A stretch of DNA of 64,000 nucleotides from JAGXTF01 sp044224315 (GTDB lineage Bacteria > Bacteroidota > Bacteroidia > NS11-12g > UBA955), in assembly GCA_044224315.1 (NCBI GenBank), contig JBGAKR010000006.1:62001-126000 (forward strand). The letters are read 5' to 3'. Positions 60,098 to 64,000 of this stretch are shown piece after piece. The notes under the pieces are model-generated. The model did no database searches, was not told the DNA's origin, and was given only the letters and a program-made list of their open reading frames with translations. The number at the start of each line of letters is the position of its first letter. Within the stretch, counting starts at the first letter, position 1. Made by a program: the position numbers and the translations under genes.

Positions 60098-60400
60098 CTA
60101 AAAATGGCGCTTTGCAGCCTTCGCAAAATTGAAAATTAGAAAGCCCCAGAACGACCAATATAAAATTCCAAGCACACTGATTGAAATTCCAATTATACTC
60201 ATTATCCAACCAGCATTTAAATTACCAAACCCAATCCAGGACGAGGGATTAGCGTAGTACAACCTGCGACCGTTGTTTCCTAAAATAATGCCAATAATGC
60301 CAAAAAATATTCCAATAATAAAACATCCGCATATTATAGATAATATGCCCATCACCAATACTGTAGCGCTGTGGGGCAATGTGTTATTCTGATTTTCCAT
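60098..60400 (-). CDS. DUF4190-like small membrane protein
   Basis: 100 aa, two or three membrane helices. The phrase VLVMGILSIICGCFIIGIFF with GIIGIILGNNGRRLYYANPS resembles the DUF4190 CCC-type pattern (ILSIxCGC..G...GIIALILG). Ends in FAKAAKRHF. Function unknown. The region before it (59898-60097) is AT-rich and shows no gene. Confidence 0.75.
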   Translation of the reverse strand: MENQNNTLPHSATVLVMGILSIICGCFIIGIFFGIIGIILGNNGRRLYYANPSSWIGFGNLNAGWIMSIIGISISVLGILYWSFWGFLIFNFAKAAKRHF

Positions 60401-60444
60401 TTTTAATTACCAAATAATAAATAATATTTTATGCCTGAATTAAA

Positions 60445-61248
60445 TTATGTAAAAGGCGAATCTTTTTCTTTACTTATGAGGTTATACGCCAATTTATCGG
60501 CCAGCCCTTGGAAAAACTTATTGATGAATACAAATATTTTTCCTTGTGCTGTCATAATTAAATACAATTTACGTTTTTCAATCGCATTCAACACTTTCGT
60601 AGCTACCTCTTCGGGTTGCATCAACTTGTCTTCATTCAAAGGAGTTTCGCCCTGGGCCTGCCCCTGATGGTTGATGGCGGTATTGCGGATATTGCTGGCG
60701 GTATACCCCGGACATGCAATTAATACGTGCAATCCGGTTTTAATATTTTCATTGCGCAAACTTTCTAAAAAACCCTGCATGGCAAATTTACTGGCGCTAT
60801 AGCCCGTACGGCCTGGCAATCCTTTAAATCCGGCAATGCTCGATATTCCTACCACACTGCCCTTGTTTGCCAATAATTGGGGCATAGCATATTTGGTGCA
60901 GTATACTGTTCCCCAAAAATTAATATTCATGAGTTTATGCAAAACCTGCAAATCGGTTTGGGCAAACACGGCGCGCATACTCATGCCAGCATTGTTGATG
61001 AGAATATCAATATTCCCAAAATATTCAACCGCATTTTCAATGAAGTTTTTGCAATCATTTTCGATGGAAACATCGCCTGCAAAAAGCATTACTTTTGCTC
61101 CCAATTCGCGGCATTTTTCAGCTACTTTTTCAAGGTTTTGGGCATTGCGGGCCATAAGTCCCACCTGCATTCCGCGCATACATGCCTCATATGCCAGCGC
61201 TTCACCAATCCCACTGCTGGCTCCGGTAATTAAAACAGTTTTTTTCAT
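60445..61248 (-). CDS. Short-chain dehydrogenase/reductase
   Basis: 267 aa, classical SDR: NAD(P) motif VLITGASSGIGEALAYEACM (TGxxxGxG), ILINNAGMSMRAVF (NNAG), catalytic Ser in GSVVGISSIAGFKGLPG and Tyr-x3-Lys in GRTGYSASKFAMQGFLESLR. The R/N at position 33-34 after the second strand (MARNAQ) favours NADP. C-terminal part basic and amphipathic, perhaps membrane-attached (KIFVFINKFFQGLADKLAYN). Substrate unknown. Overlaps the upstream redoxin gene by 4 bp. Confidence 0.92.
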   Translation of the reverse strand: MKKTVLITGASSGIGEALAYEACMRGMQVGLMARNAQNLEKVAEKCRELGAKVMLFAGDVSIENDCKNFIENAVEYFGNIDILINNAGMSMRAVFAQTDLQVLHKLMNINFWGTVYCTKYAMPQLLANKGSVVGISSIAGFKGLPGRTGYSASKFAMQGFLESLRNENIKTGLHVLIACPGYTASNIRNTAINHQGQAQGETPLNEDKLMQPEEVATKVLNAIEKRKLYLIMTAQGKIFVFINKFFQGLADKLAYNLISKEKDSPFT

Positions 61249-61793
61249 TCAACCACTGGGGTGTTTTCGGGCAACCACTTAATGGTGCATCCTACGGGTT
61301 GAATTTCGGGGTAATCCACTTCCAATCCGTCAAGGCAATATTCTATCGCATCGTCTAAATGCCCCATCATTACAGCATGCTCATTTTCCCAATTGTCATC
61401 GATAGCCCCACGGTAAACCAATTCTCTTTGGCTATTGAATAAAAATACTTCGGGTGTGCGGGTGGCACCTAAATCCATCATCATTTTTTGACTTGGATCG
61501 TGCAAATAAGGGAAAGGCAGGTGCATTTCGCGGGCCAATTTTTGCATATTTTCAAAACTATCCTGCGGATATTGTGTGGCATCATTGCCACAAATGGCGG
61601 CCATTCCCAGGTTGTCCTCCTCAAACTTGGCCATCAATTTTTTAAGTCTGTGCCAGTAGGCATTGGCATACTTGCAATGGTTGCAGGTTACTACCAACAG
61701 CAAGGAGTATTTATCCGAAAAATCGTAATTGGTTACGTATTCGCCAGAGGTACTCAGCAATTTAAAATCGGGTAATTTTTCACCAATATGCAT
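61245..61793 (-). CDS. AhpC/TSA-type thioredoxin-fold protein
   Basis: 182 aa without a signal peptide. Redoxin domain: GEKLPDFKLLSTSGEYVTNY, active-site pair C37-x2-C40 (VTCNHCKYANAYWHRLKKLM), QDSFENMQKLAREMHLPFPY, DLGATRTPEVFLFNSQRELV (cis-Pro loop). The Asn in place of the usual Pro/Gly in CxxC is unusual but known in this DUF-like group. Likely a cytosolic thiol peroxidase or reductase. Coupled to the SDR gene through ATGA overlap. Confidence 0.9.
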   Translation of the reverse strand: MHIGEKLPDFKLLSTSGEYVTNYDFSDKYSLLLVVTCNHCKYANAYWHRLKKLMAKFEEDNLGMAAICGNDATQYPQDSFENMQKLAREMHLPFPYLHDPSQKMMMDLGATRTPEVFLFNSQRELVYRGAIDDNWENEHAVMMGHLDDAIEYCLDGLEVDYPEIQPVGCTIKWLPENTPVVE

Positions 61794-61865
61794 AGGGTTG
61801 TGCCTGCAAATTAATGTAAATTATCCCTCAACAAAAAATGAAAAGGAATGGATGGCCCGCTAGCC

Positions 61866-62567
61866 TCAGGGTTTCTTTTTACCCAGATCGAGCAGATTGA
61901 GGTTGAAACTCACCCCAAACGATACGTGGAAGGGTAGGTATTCTACCTGTTCGGCAATGGGAACCGTGCTGCCTGCTTGTTTACTGAAATTGGTGCCATA
62001 ATCGGTGCGGATTTGCAACATGGCTTTTACATTTTTTGATGCGCCGCGCAACATAATTCCGGGCTCGTAGCGTTTGTCTACCCCCAATTTATTGCTGCTG
62101 TAATCCAGGTTGGATATGCGACAGAAAAAGGCCATTTCGAAAGCTTCCCAGGATACACCCACTGTGGGTTGTATAAAAGTGCGGGTATAGGGCGAATAGG
62201 ATGCAAATGAATTATCGAGGCTTTTTTTATTGGTTAAGCCAATTCCAACAGGCATTTCCAGGCGCAGATTGTCTTTGGCATAAAAGGGGAAAATCGAAAA
62301 TTCCAGGTCGTTAAACCGGCTGATTTTGCGATTGGCAGTATCACTATTGGTATAGCCCGAATAGCCGGCACTCACACCCAGAAAATTTAAAGGGGCGTAG
62401 GCAGCGTATATCTCCCCACCAGCTCCGCCGGCATTAATTTGTGCGTTTACATCGTGCTGTTTTGTAAGCAAAGGATTGTGTACTGTTACAGATTTGTAAA
62501 TGTATTGACCACAAGAGGAAAAAAGCAACAGCAGCGCGGCTGAAATGGAAAGTAAGATTGATTTCAT
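61866..62567 (-). CDS. Outer-membrane-type lipoprotein, unknown function
   Basis: 233 aa with lipobox SSCGQ (C19, LLLLFSSC). The mature protein is rich in amphipathic beta-strands (GGEIYAAYAPLNFLGVSAGY, LRLEMPVGIGLTNKKSLDNS, IQPTVGVSWEAFEMAFFCRI, FHVSFGVSFNLNLLDLG), consistent with an eight-strand barrel that carries a lipid anchor at its N-terminus. No family recognised. Confidence 0.75.
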   Translation of the reverse strand: MKSILLSISAALLLLFSSCGQYIYKSVTVHNPLLTKQHDVNAQINAGGAGGEIYAAYAPLNFLGVSAGYSGYTNSDTANRKISRFNDLEFSIFPFYAKDNLRLEMPVGIGLTNKKSLDNSFASYSPYTRTFIQPTVGVSWEAFEMAFFCRISNLDYSSNKLGVDKRYEPGIMLRGASKNVKAMLQIRTDYGTNFSKQAGSTVPIAEQVEYLPFHVSFGVSFNLNLLDLGKKKP

Positions 62568-62724
62568 AGTCCAAATGTATAGTTTATCTTAAAAAGAAAC
62601 CCTATACCATGCGTAATTTGGATTTATTTCAAACAGAGCCCCAGGGGTAAAAAAAGAATCTTTTAGTATTTATACACAACCCTTGAAACAGGGTGCCTCA
62701 CAGTATTAATTTGCACCGCTTTTC

Positions 62725-64000
62725 ATGGATAATTTTATTGTTTCGGCGCGCAAGTACAGGCCCACCACATTCGACAGTGTGGTAGGGCAAAAGCACGTGG
62801 CCGAAACCCTGATGCATGAAATTGAATCGAACAAACTGGCCCAGGCTTTTTTGTTTACCGGTCCAAGGGGTGTAGGTAAAACCACCTGTGCTCGTATTCT
62901 GGCCAAGGTAATAAACAGCCAGGACCCCGGTATCGATCCCAACCAGGATTTTGCCTTCAATATTTTTGAACTCGATGCGGCCAGTAATAACAGCGTAGAA
63001 AGTATACGCAATTTGCTGGATCAGGTGCGCATACCGCCCCAGATTGGCCGTTACAAGGTGTATATTATTGACGAGGTGCACATGCTTACCCAGGCGGCTT
63101 TCAATGCATTTTTGAAAACCCTGGAAGAGCCCCCATCTTACGCTATTTTCATTCTTGCAACCACCGAAAAGCACAAAATTCTACCTACCATCCTTTGCCC
63201 AAAAAGAAGGGGTGGATGCCGATGAAAATGCCCTGCACCTGATTGCCCGCAAAGCCGACGGTGGACTACGCGATGCGCTGAGTATTTTCGACCAGCTGGT
63301 GAGTTTCTCCGAAGGCAAACTTACCTACGAAAAAGCGGTTGAAATTCTGAATGTACTGGATGTAGAAACCTTTTTTGGCATTGCCGATGCCTTGCGCAAT
63401 GGCGATGTGGCTCACTGCCTGCTGAAACTCGACGATATTCTGCGCCGTGGTTTTGATGGTGGTACCTTTATCGGTGGGTTGGGCGAGCATTTCCGCAACC
63501 TGGCAGTGTGCAAAGACAACCGCACCGAATTGCTGCTGGATGTGGGCCTTGATTTTAAAGCCCGCTATACCGAGCAAGCCGCCGGAATGAGTTTTGCCTT
63601 TATCCTCAATGCCTTAAATCTTATAAATGAGTGCGACGAAAAGTATAAGACCAGTCGCAATACCCGCCTGCTGGTAGAGTTGGCGCTTATGAAGCTGGCA
63701 CATCTCGACAGCTACCTGCGTGGAATCGAAGATATCGAGGAATTAAAAAAAAAATTTCTGAAGTAAAACCATCGGGTAATCCCGGTGTTAAAGAAAAACC
63801 TGCCACGGTTATTCCCCCTTCGGTGGAGAAGCTGGAAAAAAGCCGTTTTTCCATGGGTGGGCTTGAAGAGTTTAAAAAACAGCGCGAACAGGCATTACCC
63901 AATAGCCAAAAGGCAAACGGTGCTGAAAATGGGGCAGAAGATGCGGTAACACCTGAAAAAAATGCCACTCCTGCCACATCGCTAAACACAGCACCCCCGG
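62725..64000 (+). CDS. dnaX: DNA polymerase III subunit gamma/tau, reading frame interrupted
   Basis: Clamp-loader ATPase. First frame (62725 to 63195): SARKYRPTTFDSVVGQKHVA, Walker A in FTGPRGVGKTTCARILAK, INIFELDAASNNSVE-type motif, Walker B in YIIDEVHMLTQAAFNAFLKT, ILATTEKHKILPTIL. The following conserved SRCQxFxF stretch (sensor 1 side, about 20 residues) is missing, and the gene resumes in another frame with FAQKEGVDADENALHLIARK, ADGGLRDALSIFDQLVSFSE. At 63745-63754 is a run of ten A; the zero frame stops at 63766 (KKKFLK), the -1 frame continues as ISEVKPSGNPGVKEKPATVI to the window end. Zinc cysteines are absent, as in many Bacteroidota. The 3' end lies outside the window. Confidence 0.85.

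Noticed and set aside
1..64000. tRNA, rRNA or riboswitch genes
   Set aside because: No cloverleaf-like segment with a conserved T-loop, no rRNA-like stretch and no riboswitch core that I could recognise in the intergenic regions.

Overview
The window is a chromosomal segment of a member of the phylum Bacteroidota. The evidence is a SusC/SusD pair, two proteins with type IX secretion C-terminal sorting domains, LytS/LytTR two-component pairs, Kdo activation (KdsB), many lipoproteins with signal peptides of the Bacteroidota style, and promoter motifs of the TAnnTTTG type. Base composition is moderate and fairly even. I cannot place it below phylum with confidence; gene content would fit a free-living, aerobic Chitinophagales- or Saprospirales-like organism. 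I found no rRNA, tRNA, CRISPR array, transposase or prophage.

Layout. 1-2.5 kb (minus): an envelope-stress type operon, LiaF-like protein, an unknown 105-aa protein, LytS-type kinase and LytTR regulator (cut by the window edge). 2.7-6.8 kb (minus): KdsB, a Cys-motif membrane protein, alkaline phosphatase, then ArsR regulator / AHSA1-SRPBCC (broken) / DUF998 with a clear duplicated operator. 7-9.4 kb (plus): a lipoprotein, then an ECF sigma factor with a trans-envelope partner protein. 9.4-13.9 kb (minus): GNAT, DUF4180, two tandem 60-aa membrane proteins, a Tes-like radical SAM enzyme, an Lgt-like protein, a 104-bp tandem repeat and a cytochrome c lipoprotein. 14-21.5 kb: PruA, sterol-desaturase-family protein, class IV aminotransferase, BFN-UVR nuclease-like protein, EtfAB. 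21.6-31.9 kb: LVIVD/T9SS protein, Mpl ligase, SusC/SusD, and a second ECF sigma locus whose sigma gene is split by a -1 frameshift at A AAA AAA. 32.1-32.5 kb: a dense patch of unusual short repeats. 32.5-41.2 kb: SAM hydrolase-like protein, PhoH, PurC, NHL/PKD T9SS protein, LTA-synthase-like sulfatase-fold protein, and a second LytS/LytTR pair. 41.2-51.3 kb: a glycan island with a sugar MFS transporter, GH20, GH2 mannosidase, CutC and GH92. 51.4-64 kb: YegP-like protein, a GC-rich mosaic repeat, HMG-CoA lyase, DPP-IV, DapD, glycosyltransferase, MarC, paired membrane proteins, SDR, thioredoxin-fold protein and dnaX.

How the parts work together. GH92 (alpha-mannosidase), GH2 (beta-mannosidase type), GH20 (beta-hexosaminidase) and a FucP-like transporter together match what is needed to strip a high-mannose N-glycan and import a released sugar. 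The ArsR/AHSA1/DUF998 unit is auto-regulated through two copies of a 16-bp operator placed on its promoter. The two ECF loci use the same logic (sigma, single-TM partner, barrel-like C-terminus), fused in one locus and split in the other.

Most worth following: the radical SAM/Lgt-like/small membrane protein unit, which looks like an undescribed lipid-modification module; the ECF partner that joins an inner-membrane segment to a barrel-like domain; the A10 run in dnaX; and a family of modular intergenic repeats shared by at least four loci. Three genes (AHSA1, sigma, dnaX) have broken frames, two of them through loss of a conserved stretch; as dnaX is essential, assembly or sequence error must be considered first.
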